From Phoronis australis (taxonomy: Eukaryota > Phoronida > Phoronidae), in the NCBI GenBank assembly GCA_002633005.1, contig NMRA01000055.1:864282-928281 (forward strand): a stretch of DNA of 64,000 bases, given 5' to 3'. This document shows, piece by piece, positions 50,115 through 63,242 of this stretch. Both the position numbers and the translations under genes were made by a program. Below the pieces are notes generated by a model that was not told the origin of the DNA, searched no databases, and was given only the letters and a program-made list of their open reading frames with translations. How positions within the stretch are numbered: the stretch's first letter is position 1; each line of letters opens with the position of its first letter.

Positions 50115-52429
50115 GGCGAAATGTTCAGTTCGTTCAGTTCGACCGCTCAGCAAATGATGTGCCCGACAGATGTCACTGTAACTGCAATAGGTCATGAATC
50201 GAATGAAAAGTAGGCCAAGACTACTTACTTCGTATCGTGTCTTTACGAGAGACAGCACTTAAGCTTGATAATTATAATTAGGCTAGCGACACCTCTTAGT
50301 TAATAACTAAACGAGAACACCATACATGTTGACAGCTTGTCTTTGTTCGCTTGTCATTTGCGTAATTATCAGTACATCGACATGACATTCATTACGCAAG
50401 CTCGTTAAGACAGTGTTTGTTGCTTCAGAAAATGAAAACTGTTTCTATGGTTACGATCGTATACAGGTGCACTTAAATCTTTGTGCCCGGATGTGAAGCT
50501 ATGATTTGAAATTTGTGGCATCGGTTAATGAACTTTAATTGATATAACAAAGGTTACAAAAGAACAGTCGTCTTGCTGTAAAAATGGCGTAACCGATGAG
50601 TTAGCTACGTTTTTTAAAGATCCTACGGTCACACTCTTCAGTCTACATTTGGCGGATAGCGCTAACCAACAGTTTGCTTGTTCCATTTTCAGTCATCGAT
50701 TTCTGAATAACATTCAGTGGAAATTCTAAGTCGGCTGCTCGTTCTTCGTTAACCGAAGGTATAGACGCAAACCGACACTCTTTCCCAGCCTAACACACCC
50801 ATTTCTTTTATATCTTACGCAAGCCGTGAGCAAAGCATTAATTACTTTGGTATCTTTACGATAGATTTCCATGTTTGTAATCAACATTAAATCGTAGAGA
50901 TTTTACCCAGATTTTCATCGGTTCAACAAAAATAGACAACGCCCCGGCGTAATTTTTGGGGTGGCCAGAAGGCATATCCAGTTTTAGTATTTTATTGATG
51001 TTCTTCTGTAAATTAATATAAATCCTCTTATGAAGGAACGATGTTGAGTTGAGAAAAATTTAATGATAACAAAAGTCCGCCTGTTTAATTTTACTGCCAC
51101 CAAATGAACCTTTTTGTTCTCCAAACCGGATGTGTGACGCAGTGAGCAAGACAAGCCTCGTTCCCAGCCGCCACGAGGATGCATTCCGCTTCGTGCAATC
51201 TAAAATACTGTTTTCAGACAACATTCACTTCCTTATATGGAAACTTAGGGAGTTTACTACTTTGTTGTTTTGTTTCATTGAAAACTCGCTTATCAGAGAT
51301 TTTCACATTTTGAAGGAAACCGAATAACATGTTGCATGTTTAGTGTAAGATGAATGCGCTATCTCGTTCACCGGTGAGGTCTCTTTCACCGTAAGCAACA
51401 ACGGCGCCTCTCGGCAACAGCAACCCTTTATGAGCGCAGACGTTCTCACGATTTTTACGACAATGAAAGTTCATAATGCCAATAATGTCAAATTTGCCCC
51501 TAAAACGCTTTCAGCACGGCGATTCCCCTTGTTTTGACTTGAATACATTTATACATAAAGCTCTTTTGTGTATCGCGTCTCTTTCGATTTACCCACACAA
51601 TGTAGTTACTGTAGTGTAAAACCAAAAAAGCATTTACTGAATACCTTACAGTTTCAACTCACTGATCAAACGTTAACATTTGCTAGGGTCTAATTCCCGC
51701 CTTAGACCGAGGCAAAAGAGATATCCCCAAAGCCCAAGCCATTGTTAAAAGAACAATGCGTGCCGTGTCTCTGGAGGATCTAGTTAAAAAAACTAAGACT
51801 ACAACAATCAGCTGAATGGTGCAGTCTTCTCCCTATGTACAGTCAAACACTGTGCTGAGTCATGTTTGGACAACTTGATTCATGATGCTTGAAAGACTTG
51901 AGTCTTCTTTACAAGACAAGACAAATTTATGATTGTTGCATAATGGTTTTTTGTATTCTTTCGTTTCCTACAAAAAGGTGATTTTCCCTACAAAATTCAC
52001 CACGAAAGTGAGCCTTAACAATTTAATTCCGTATAAAAGGGTTCACCGTTGGGACTAAAATCTTGGCCCCACTGCGTACAATCGGCAAAAATCTTACTTC
52101 AACAGAAGATAGGAGAATTAACACGCTTTGAAGCTGATGCTTCTTTCTCGATACGCCCCAGCTCTACTGAGCCGTGTTTGTGCAACGCCGTGAAAACGGA
52201 GCGACTTGACTTGCATGCGCGCTGCCGCTAATAAGAGACGACGTCTTATGGGCTACTCCAAAGAATCTAGTTGGGGACGCGCGTTACAGAACTGATCTAA
52301 GTCTGACAGACAGTAACTTGTATACGGTATCTATACTGATCGATAAGAGTCAAATGTATTTTATCCAATATACATAGACCACCGGCTCCGCCTTACACAT
52401 ACACTGAACAACTTTTCAATTTGACGCTA

Positions 52430-53075
52430 TACAGTCAGTCTTTGCTCACAGTCAACATATAGCACATACGATCTATGCTTTTCAGCAAAGCACAAGAACT
52501 TCGCAACGTTTCTTAATACCCTTACGTCTCTTGAATGCATAAGTTTCCGAAAGATATACGAACAATTCTCAAAAGAGACAGTTGGAATCCTAAAACTAAT
52601 TCTAAGATCCGAGTAATGGGGACACACAAATAATGATACTCATTTTCAATTTCTCCCACGTCACAGCATGGACAAAGTCTATGGAGGTGAACGTCATGCC
52701 GAGATATTCATATTCAAAAACCACCTCAATGCCACAGACTTCAAAATACCACCTCTCGTAATTTCCCAAGTATCCACCATTTTTGAAAACAATAATTTTG
52801 ATTTTCGACATCTTGTCAGTAAGTTGCCATTTTTACAATGACTAGATAAATTGTTAATTAATCGTCGTCTGCAAATTCACAACTGTCTTAACAAACCAAA
52901 TTAAGTCACCAGAAAAAGAGTAAAACATACAATTTTAAGTAACCAACAGTCACACATGAACACCACTCACTGCCAATCTCTCTTTCCAAATCATTAACAT
53001 AAAGAGAAAATAAGTGAGAACGGAGATAATTGACAACCCTGTCGGACGCCAAGCGGGGACTGGAAATAGTCCGCA
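52430..53075 (-). pseudogene. Decayed LINE RT fragment
   Basis: Minus-strand frames give LGVRQGCQLSPFS (near 53050), KIKIIVFKNGGYLGNYERWYF (52800-52740) and YEYLGMTFTS (52710-52680). They match the NLEKMNVVVF...YKYLGVTF order of the LINE at 38.2-38.9 kb. The catalytic FADD segment is missing or decayed. Confidence 0.75.
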
Positions 53076-55260
53076 GTATGGCCATCCCTATCTACCGAGA
53101 CACATGATTACACATTTTCTTCCAAATGTTTTCCAATATTTCGTACTTAATAATATGGCGTTACCCATCATCTTACGTTTTAAACCCTTTCTCCACAGCT
53201 TATACTGATCGATATTTTACAGCTATAAAAACCTCTGCAAAGCAGAACTCTGACGTGGAGATGAAGAATTTATCTTACACACGGCCAAGACTTTCCGAGC
53301 TTCATTTGAAGATATCAAAACATTAATATCTATAAATATAAACCACTCAACGTCTCCGCAAAGCGCGCGGTTACGGATGAGTAATGATGCCAACTCAAAG
53401 CCAATGTATGCTGGTTAGCGCGCAGCTGGCATGTGAGCACTTACACTACAGTTGTAAACGTTTGTTATACGAGCACTCTCCTTTAAACAATGGTAAATTT
53501 GCCTGCTGCAGTGACTCACTTACCTTCAAAAAATTAGCCCTCTTCTCTTCTTATCGTTTATTAATAGTAGTTCCAACGTCCACTGATGCGCCGTGCTCTC
53601 GCCAGGCTGCACGATGACCGATCTCGCCAACTGAGCGGCGTTTGCTTATGCGGCGAAGCCTGCCGTTTATGGCGACTACTACTCACTGACTAGTTATATA
53701 TTTACACAAATGTGGTGAATGGAAGTAGTCACGACCCTTTCATTGTCGCGAGCGTAACCTCTGTATTTATTCGACCAATCTGAGGAATTCAAGCGCACTG
53801 GTCAACTGTATACAAGAAGCTGATTCAACACTTTTAATTCCTATAAATAGCCAGAATTTGACCTAGTTAGAACACAGTTGAGATTCAACAATCGATAGAT
53901 GTCACTGGGAATATTCCGCACCATTCCCTTTCAAGACGCCGCTTCAGCAGTCCCGTAATTAAGCGAAGTTTTCCGGGAAAATGCATTCCGTACGTACGCC
54001 ACAACGTACCTTTACGTAGATGTACGTTGAAAAGCGTTGTCCGTGCAAGACTTATTAATGTGAGGCCGTGGAAGAACACGTCCCTTGGACTTGGCCTGTC
54101 GTCTTCGACAGGTTTTAAAACGGTCTTTGCAGATTCTTAAAAGAGCAGTACATTCCATCTGCTACAAAGAAAGCAAAGGCCTTGAGACCGAGTTTGCGTA
54201 TTCCATAGAGTCGTATGGACGCGAAGCACCGGATGGTATTCGGCTGCTAGTTCCAAATAGCTAGCCACTGCCTCTGTTTGGGATAATAAGGACGCGCACC
54301 GGGCGTCCGGCGAAATATCAAATGCCATGTCAACACTGCACGCAACTGTTGGTAAGTAGTTCTACATTATAATTGTTCAAGTGTGATGACTGGCAATGAT
54401 TAGCAGCGTGATTTCATACAGGTGGATTTCAATTACTGACAAAGACCCAGGCTATTTTCTTGGTAAATCGACCTTCACATGTGCCCTATGACATGTAGGC
54501 CTACAGAGAAGATAAATGAGAAAAATGGAGTCCTTAATCAAAACGTGCGCTAATTAAGGAGGGAGGGGGGGGGGGCGGTGTGGAAGCCTTGCGCGGTACA
54601 CATGATCAAAATGGCGCAGGTATGCCATCTTTTGTGACAAACGTTTGTTTCTGCTTCGGAAATTTTTGTCGCCTCCCCCGGGAAATTTTAGAAGCTATAT
54701 ATATATATGTTCAGATAGGTGTGTTCGTAGACTAGATTCAAACATATGACGACATTTTCGGTATTTGCTTATGATTTCGACATAATGTCTGTGGTCTAGC
54801 TAGTGCAAAATTTTCTGTTCATTGTCAGCATTATACTAATGCATATAGGTGAAATACTACCGGAGGTCGGTGCGTACGTGTCACAACTGACTACTCTTTT
54901 TGTTCATTTGAATCGCCGGTCAATAAATGCTTGTTTTATATAATCTATAAACAATTTGCCAATACTGCAGGCAAAGAGATGAAAACTACAAACTACAAAC
55001 AAACTGGATTGGCTGTCATCTTTAATAAAATGCTTTACCTGATTTTCTGTAAGCTTCAACTGTCGTACCGAATATAATCTGTAAAGCGCTCAACTTGTAA
55101 GACGCAAGCGCAGACATGCGGGACACATAACGCGTTTTTCTCAAAAAGTTGAGTGTTTTTTCATTACCGTTTCGGTGCAAATGCTCCTGAGGGCTACCGA
55201 AATATCACCCTTTAAACGCAAAAATTAAATCAACGAGTAGGGGGTATATCCGTAAGGGGA

Positions 55261-55416
55261 ACAGGGCCGGGGAATATAGGGTCAGGGTAACGTCGGGATG
55301 GGGGAACATGGGTACGGAAGAACACGGGGACGGGGGAACACGGGGACGGGAGAACACGGGGACGGGGGAATATTAGTTGAGGAGCACAGGGACGGAGATT
55401 ATAGGGACCGGGGAAC
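55261..55416. repeat. G-rich minisatellite, about 16-bp unit
   Basis: Degenerate units of the GGGGACGGGGGAACAC type. The central three or four units are nearly identical and the flanks diverge. Confidence 0.85.
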
Positions 55417-58078
55417 AGTAGGTGGACACTGTTTCGTTATTTAGGGCAAAATGACACTGGCAAATATACAGAAAACCAAGCAACTTAAACCAAATGAATG
55501 TTTTTCATTCCAGGTTCTTGAAAGCGAAGGTTACGTATGCTGCTTCATCTGCCAAGCATGAACCGGCGAGGACAGTAAGCCGAAAACTTTCGAAGAAAAC
55601 ACTTGATTGACACTGAAGAACGTTAAGCTGCGTAAAAAATTAAAATGTGAAAAATACTCAATTGTTACAGAAAGAATAGCGAAAGCTAGTGAAACAGAAT
55701 AGTCCTTTTGCGAGTTTATAACAATAACGCGAGATTACGTGAGACTTAACTGTGACGTCACGGGAAGTGGGGCAAAAGCTTGGCGTTTGGCTCACTTGAC
55801 CAATACGTTATCAGAGTGTATTCTGTTATTTTCTTCCACTTTTTGGCCGTTTAGTTCGAAAAATGACAAACAAGCATAGCTGTTATGGCAAATGAAATTC
55901 AGATTCGCACTACAATACGTCACTTCTATCGCGTTTTGTACTAATTTGGTTTCATGTATTTTAAACGGGCGATAGGCGAAATCCGCTCACTGATTAAGTT
56001 TTCACCACGTCAAAAATACATTCTACATCTAAAATTTTCACCTAAAAAGGCGCTTACTTTCTCCAGTGGTACTCTCTGCTTCTAAACATATCTTCGATGA
56101 AGCATAGCTACGGGAATTAGATGACTTTGGCGAAGAAGTCCAACTCCACATTGTCGTTACTGTTAACTTAAACCGCGCGCGCGATAACCACAAAGTAGTT
56201 CAACTGGTCAGGTGAGTATGAGGCAAAGGCTAGCGCGAGACTGAGTGAACCGCGAGACCTGGCGCGTGACACTTGCAAAATAACATGAGCACATATCAAG
56301 TGAATTTGTAAGATTTGTGCTCCTTGGACTTATTGTTCGTGATTTCACGTAACTTCCTCAAAATGGCGCCCTGTGAGAGAAACTTGAGCGAATTAAACCG
56401 CGAGGTTTTCATGGATAGGTTCAAGTTATTTGTTGACTAAATTGTATCCAGAGTCAGGGTATGTGTTAATTAATTACTCCATGTGCGCATATGCATATTT
56501 CATTTGATTTTATTTGCTGCATTTTGAAGTGAGTAACTTTTTATGGGGAGAAACTATCGCCCCTGTGTGCCTGTGCATTCAGGCCTAGACCGGGTTGAGT
56601 TCCAATTTCAGCCCGTTCACAGCTTCACACAACATAACAAGTTCACATTTTCTTCGTCCATTCACAGTTATTCCACGATCCATCTACCATCTTTTAAGTT
56701 GTGTTAACGTTTTAAGCGTAAAATTCACCATAAGAACTCCAGTAAAATTTAGCGTGTGTAGCAAAGACTCGGGGCCAAACAAGAGCAATATGGCGGGTTT
56801 TGCCCCTTTTCCGGTGACGTCACATCGACTAACGAGTAACTCGCTATCATCCATCGTGTCACAGGAAGTACACTGCAGTTAAACGGCCAAGAGATGGACC
56901 GTCAGCTGACAACACAACTCCAAATAAAATGACTTGTATAATTGTTAAAAGACGTTGCAGTCCCCTCCCAATGTCCTATGATATAGGGATGCTGAAAGGT
57001 TCTTGCATATTCTGTGGGAAAAAGAAGAAGAATGGACAAGAGTAACCAAGGGTCAAGATATTAACACTGCCTGGTTGCCAGTCCCTTCTCCGGCAAGCCA
57101 CCAAATCATCTAGTAATGAGCGCTAAGACGACTGGGCTTTGAGTGATGTTGACCTAATAGAATGTGACATTATAAACACATTGAGTTAAAAGGAATATAA
57201 TTATCGATTCCTTGTTATAAAAAAATAAACATGAATTGACGCTGGCCTCACATTTTTGACTTTGCATTCTTCAGTTTATCTGTTTGAAATTATTTTGTTT
57301 TTATGAATTGAAAACGTCGCGCACAGTAGAACAGTAACCGCCTTTAGCACTTTCAGGTTTCAGGAGTCAAACCTGCATTAGTCTGGTATGGCCAGGTACC
57401 CACACATAGGGAGTTATAGCAAACAGCAATGATGCCGCTGGACTGAGTCACAGACAGACTGCACCTTTACTGCTTTACTACATCTTACGTGAGCACTGGT
57501 AATTTTCCTTCGGGTTTAGATGGGAAACAGAGCCTTAATTGTTACCAGTAAAACAAAAACAACCAATAATGGAAAGCACCGCAGTTTATTACTCTCAATG
57601 TGACCTTTACGTACGTCGTGACACGTACAAGAACTGAGTAAAGACACGTACCCAGATTAAAATTTCCTAGGGCCTTGAGCTACCAGACACTTGCAAGGCA
57701 CTAGGGCTAATTACAACTTCAAATCAATTTTCAGCCCTCCCCCCTGTCGACACAGTGTTCACTCTCCAGCACACAAGTTTTGATCCCACTCCTCCAGGTC
57801 CGGCGCTCCAATTTTAGAGCTACTCCCGATCGCCTCAAACTTTGCTTCTCATTGGCCTCTACCACGAAGTAGGGTTCTATGGCCATGAGGTGGAGCCCCC
57901 GCACAAATCTAGGCCCCTAAACCATTCGGAACAGCTAGGGTACTTTTGTAGCATCAAATTTCCCATTGCGCATATGCAGATTCACTCACACGGCAAGTCA
58001 TGTAACTTAACTGGGGAATGGTTGGCCTCATGACTGTAGTCCTCGCTTGTTCCGAAAAAAATCACCTCCAAGGGTAGC

Positions 58079-58238
58079 CGAAACACTTCGAGTATTTTCG
58101 TACTCTCAAATTTCGCATAAGAGATGAAGCTATCTGCGCGTGTGTGAACTTCTGTCACTTGTCCGCACACACGCAAATAGCATTTTCCATCTCCGAGGGG
58201 AAATTTGAGCTAGGCTATGAAAATACCCGAGGTGTCCC
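58079..58238. repeat. Long imperfect hairpin (about 70-bp arms) with an outer repeat
   Basis: 58079-58146 (CGAAACACTTCGAGTATTTTC ... GCGCGTGTGTG) pairs with 58166-58238 (CACACACGC ... GAAAATACCCGAGGTGTCCC). The loop is about 19 bases. A further GAGGGGAAATTTG...ATACCCGAGGTATCCC unit follows to about 58300, and a weaker relative lies at 57930-57990. Confidence 0.7.
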
Positions 58239-59385
58239 CGCCGCTGCGAGGGGAAATTTGTAACTTTGAAAACTAATACCCGAGGTATCCCTAGGCGAAA
58301 TTGTTGGCGACTGATGGCTGAAATGAGAGGCAACATGTAGGCACTGCAATAAACAGGGATGACGGTGGGGGAGAGGGGGAGGCAAACGCAAAACTGAATG
58401 TGTTTCTGCCAGGGGAAGGGTCCTTTTCCATGCACGGTGGGGGGCATAGCCCCTTTTTAGGCCTCATGGCTATGTTTGTCCTAAGACCTAATCTTAAGGT
58501 GTAATCCAACCATAGTTCAGTCTGTCCCTAACCTAACCCTTAATTGTAGCCAATACATTATAAAAATAAAGTTCACGCCCGGTTAGACAAATTTCTGGAC
58601 GTGTGTGTTTTGCAGCCCAGTATGAGAGCAGTATATCTAGTAATGCACTGACGATATCACAAGGTTCGTTTTTGATTTTGAATCGACGTGAGAGTGTTTG
58701 CCAATGGGAATGTTTTAAAATATTTCACACAGCTCAACTATCGCCGCCTTCAAAAAGAAATCATCAGAAAAGAGAAAAATGTTGAACAAATTCACTGCTT
58801 CAATAGATTATTATAGATTATTGCCACGGGAATGAGACACGGATAACATTTTACTTAAAATATTGAGCACCCAGATAACGGTAATAGCCATTAACAGGGG
58901 TCCCGCATTTTGAGAACTAGCTTTGGCTGCACAGTACGGGAATCAAACTGGTCAAAATTCGAGGCAGTCCCTGCAGGTTATTGTTGCCTAGATATTTATC
59001 CAATCCGCCTTAGGCACAGCAGCCATTCAGGATCAAGTGACATAACTTTAATCTTTTTAGCACTCTGGACCCAGAATTTTGAAATGGGACCCGTATTTTT
59101 GCAACGACAGCCATTTCAACGAACCAGACCACGTTCACTCGCTTTGTTGTTTCTCTCCAAAGTCCCAAGCTAAGCCTGCATACAAGATGCTCCGATTACA
59201 GCAAACAACAGTTGCCACGGACCTTTAAGACAGGCTCTGAGAAGGTTTATTGTAATCACGAGCTTCGACCGAAGTTAATAGATGATCATTGCAATTAAAT
59301 TGCAATACTTTATATCATGTGAATGGGGAAAGTAAAAAACTGAAGTAGTCTACGAGTCAGCCTGGGAGAGAGATACCTTGCGAAG

Positions 59386-60046
59386 GTGGCATACACGAAA
59401 CGTGCCACTCTGACCGCTGACTTGGCCACGGTCAGAGTCCCTGTGAAAGGGTGCATTTCCAAATTAAATTCCATAACGTCACATTCATCCCCGATTTGCC
59501 TTACAACTACAGCATCAAACTTATCTGGTCAGAAAATTCCCAAAGACAACAACTCAAGCACAACCGGGCGTATTCAAAATACCAACATTTTCTCTTTTTA
59601 TAAGTTTGACACTGATATCATTCACAAAAATATTGAACAGAACTGGACCCATGATGGATCCCTGCGGCACTCCCTTGGCTATATCTAGCCAATCACTAGA
59701 CATTCCACCGATCCTAACACGATGCTTCCTTCATGACAGATAGGACCATAATAGGCACATGCCTGTTCACTCACACCGTACGCTTTTAACTTTGCGATCA
59801 TGACTTGTTGCGGGAGGCAGTCGAACGCTTTGCTCAGATCCATGAGCACTGTTCTAGAACACTAACTTTTTGTTCAGCAGCAAACCTCCAATCTTCAACC
59901 ATACCTAGAAAAAATGATTGGCAGCTATATTCGCTCCTATAGGCAGCAATCCGCGGATCCAATATAATATCTAAAAACGGGTTTATCTGTAACATGAGTC
60001 TCTCAAAAATCTTGGAGAGAGCTGACAGTAAACTCACTGTTGTCAT
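59386..60046 (-). pseudogene. Second-clade LINE RT fragment
   Basis: Minus-strand frames give SLLSALSKIFERLM (60040-60000), LMDLSKAFDCLPQQVMIAKL (near 59845) and AKGVPQGSIMGPVLFNIFVND (59680-59620), the classic RT block order. VPQGSIMGPVLFN differs from the VRQGC...LSP type of the other LINEs here, so this is a different clade (CR1/Jockey-like by appearance). The element is broken by stops and frameshifts. Confidence 0.82.
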
Positions 60047-63000
60047 GAAGCACAGCGCCTTGTTTATTATTTGAATACATATTTGTAAGAAGCAGTTCTC
60101 GTGGACTAGTTAATGATAGAAAGAACATTAAACTTGCAGGTAATATGAATTTCTGTGTTTTAATTAGCCATACCAGATTGATTTTTGTAATTAAGAGTTT
60201 ACATGAACAGGATGATGATTAAAAGACAATTACAACTGCAGGTGATACCAGTATCCGCTGATTTAATCAGTCACACCGTCTTGTATAAATTTCCAGTTGT
60301 CATTTGATGTAGATAAGGCATGCGATTAAGACGAGGATTCACAATTAACTTCGAGATTGAACACCAAGGAACCTGCACGTGGTTAACTAAGCATCAGGTA
60401 AACCACTTTTTCAAGAAAACTTTTCATTAAGAAATGAAAATTTTACCACTGGCGTAAGAACTCATGGATAGCTTGCAGGCGAGAAAAGGCTTTTGTACTA
60501 TTTTAGTATGAACTCGAGATAAATGTCTTTAGCTTTGTGGCTGAGTACATTGCGGTTCACGCAGATGAGCAGTCAGACAAAATTCACACTTTGAAGTAAA
60601 CAATTAATATAACTGCTTCGCTGTCCCATCGTGGTGTTTTCTCCAGTTTTCGATTCTGTTTAAGGTTCTCATTCGCTTGAAACAGATATAAACGGCTCAA
60701 ATAAAAAATAACAACAAAAAAATCGCGGGCAGCTGAGTGATGGACCGGCAGTACGTTCCACCAGGAAGACGCTGAACTCGCAACAGGACAAAGGTCCAAA
60801 ACTGCGAGTAAAGCACCTACTATTTCTTCAACTTACTTAACAATTCTTCAAATATCCGTAGATATTTCTTACATCTATGTTTCAACTTCTGACGTTGTTA
60901 CACAGATTCAAAACTACGCAAAAATTCCCCCAAAATATCCCTAACAAGTCCTAAATCAACTACCCGTGTTCTATTCACTTTTCTTGCTCCTGCAAACGTG
61001 ACCTTTTCATTCATAGTGTTACTACATGAAAAGTGGAACGTGCATGTTCATTGGCTTGGAAAAAAATGGAAGCTTAAGTTCTAATTGGCTGTGCCGCAGA
61101 AAGACGTCTTGCTTTGGAAACCAATTGTCGTCGTTTAGTGAAATCTACCTACAATGCATGGTAGACGAAATAAAAACTGCCGCCAGCCACCTCGTTAGCT
61201 TGTGAACTTATTCGACGAGGTCTACCCAGTTTATGGGCCATCGCATCTTGCCTAGCTCAAGTCCTGGCTCCACGCGAGAACGTGCATTTTTCATTCTTGG
61301 TCCTTTTGCTTATACTTTAAAGCCTTCATACCATGGTCACCAATACTTGAACCCAGTTACCAACAATTTTGGTATGATATTTTAAGTATTTATTCTTCAA
61401 TATTTGTACCTGTAATCAAAAAATAAACGCAAGAGTTAAAAACTTTAAAATTTTGTGTGACGTCATTAGTGGAAGTCCGGTCTCCGCCACTGTGTTGTTC
61501 TACACCAGCCGTGAGCTGGAGTGGTCTGAGTGGTATCACGGGCAGTTATTGGTCTTCATCTGAACCGTCCACGGTAGAAATATATACGAACTAAGAGTAA
61601 TTGAGTGTAACTGAACCGAAATACACGCAGTAGCCGGGTTTTCACAGCGTTTTATTTCAGACAATGAACTGTCGATAAGCTCCGAACATCGATTAACAAT
61701 ACTAGTCGGCCATATTTTTGACAAGAAAATTACAAAAAAGATAGTTAAGTGTCAGATAGATCGTGAACATGAAAGACATGGTTTTTTCAGTCTTTCGATT
61801 TACTACAGATAAACGATTATTTCGAGTATGTCAGCCGGACAACGTTGCCACCTGTTCGTTTGGCTTCAGTCGTGTTTGTCTCCGTTCGAGTTTCTCGGCA
61901 TACCTGTTCCGAGATTGTGCTTCTTTTTACAACAGGTCCACCGATTCCAAAAACTTTTGCGTTAATCAGTCACCAATGCCTAGAACTACATTTAAGCGCC
62001 GCAATTTTCGAATCCATTCTTTTTAATTATTTACCGACCACGGCATTCAAGATGCCGTGGGAGAATTGCTTTCACGTCTTTTTTTAAAAGTCCGAGGAAT
62101 AAAGTTGCTAAAAATGAAGCCGCATACAAGCGTTCTTTATACTTGTATTTAGCCTGAATAATGCAAGTGTTTCGAATATACGACGACAATTTATATTTGC
62201 AGAAATGAAAAAGATAGATTTAAGATCACTTTTTCCAATACAATTACTAAGTCAAATTTTTGATGTTCCAAAGATCGTAAACTGTTGGTTATCATTCAAA
62301 ACACTGTTGCAATGGCAACAAAGAAGCATATGAAAATATCGATGATTTAAAGTAGAGGGAGCTTTACAAAGCACAAAATGCATCGTTACTCAACACCATT
62401 TTCGAGTATGAAAATGAAATTTGGGATCGACAATTCAAACCATACCAAAATTCCGGAAGTTGTTGCTTCAGTACTTTAATTAGCTGCTGGCATGCTATTG
62501 GCTGCAAATCTACTCGTGTGGTTAACTGTATCAACAGTAATCTCCCTTCGCGGGACTTGCACTGTCGGCTACACTCACCCGACGATACCGCTGTTCTGGT
62601 CCAGTGCAAGTATACATGGTCCTGCACCAAGTAAATACAGTATGTCTTCAATAACCCTTTATGGCCCTAGTGTGTACATCATTATTTTCGTTACGCTATT
62701 TATGTTGCGCTCTCGAAACTCCAGAGGCTCATCAAAAGGAAAAACTACTGCATTTGTTTTCCATTGTATTTAACACGCCCCATACACTAAGACGTACGTT
62801 GCCTGTCTATGATTCACTGGCAAACACTACTTGAATTGAAAATTACACTAACCTTGCTTTGCCTTTAACGTTCAATTTTTATGAAAATTTTGTATTTTTC
62901 AAGATTTGTAATGCCTTCTTAATTCATTATGCGCCGCATTTAAATTGTCTTAATGACCTTTGTTTTTAACAATTTTACACCAAGTGCGGCCGAGTGAGAA

Positions 63001-63145
63001 TTAAACGGTGTATGATTTTGTAATTTTACTTACCGTATTCATTGGTATAATGGTTTTAAATACGAAGTCTGTGTAATCAGTTTACTTCGCAGACACCGAT
63101 TTGGGAAAGTATAATTAATTTACCCTGTGAGAACGGTACGTGGAG

Positions 63146-63159
63146 AATTACCGGTAATT
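63146..63159. promoter_or_regulatory. 14-bp perfect palindrome upstream of the peptide precursor
   Basis: AATTACCGGTAATT lies about 85-100 bp before the ATG. A TATAATTAAT stretch lies about 35 bp further upstream. It is a candidate dimeric factor site; the function is not known. Confidence 0.35.
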
Positions 63160-63242
63160 GTTTCTGGCTCACTGACCCGCTCGCCTTCTCTCACCGCGCA
63201 CGAGTAAATGAAGATTTAATTAATATTTCAGAAGGAAGGAAG

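Larger units (their letters stand above)
50115..63110. other. Non-coding upstream of ELOVL and before the peptide precursor
   Basis: No convincing exon apart from the LINE fragments, minisatellite and hairpin listed. CRE palindromes lie at 55753-55760, 56815-56822 and 61458-61465. The ELOVL promoter must lie just above 50114, but I see no TATA box. Confidence 0.5.

Noticed and set aside
54137-54328. 63-codon minus-strand open frame starting MAFDISPDARCASLL
   Set aside because: Looks slightly gene-like (ordinary composition, moderate GC), but I found no matching splice partner or family.
58530-58545. Telomere-like CCTAACCTAACCC
   Set aside because: Only two imperfect units; no array.
62492-62773. 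93-codon hydrophobic plus-strand open frame
   Set aside because: It has hydrophobic stretches, but the opposite strand is equally open and no family or splice context supports it.
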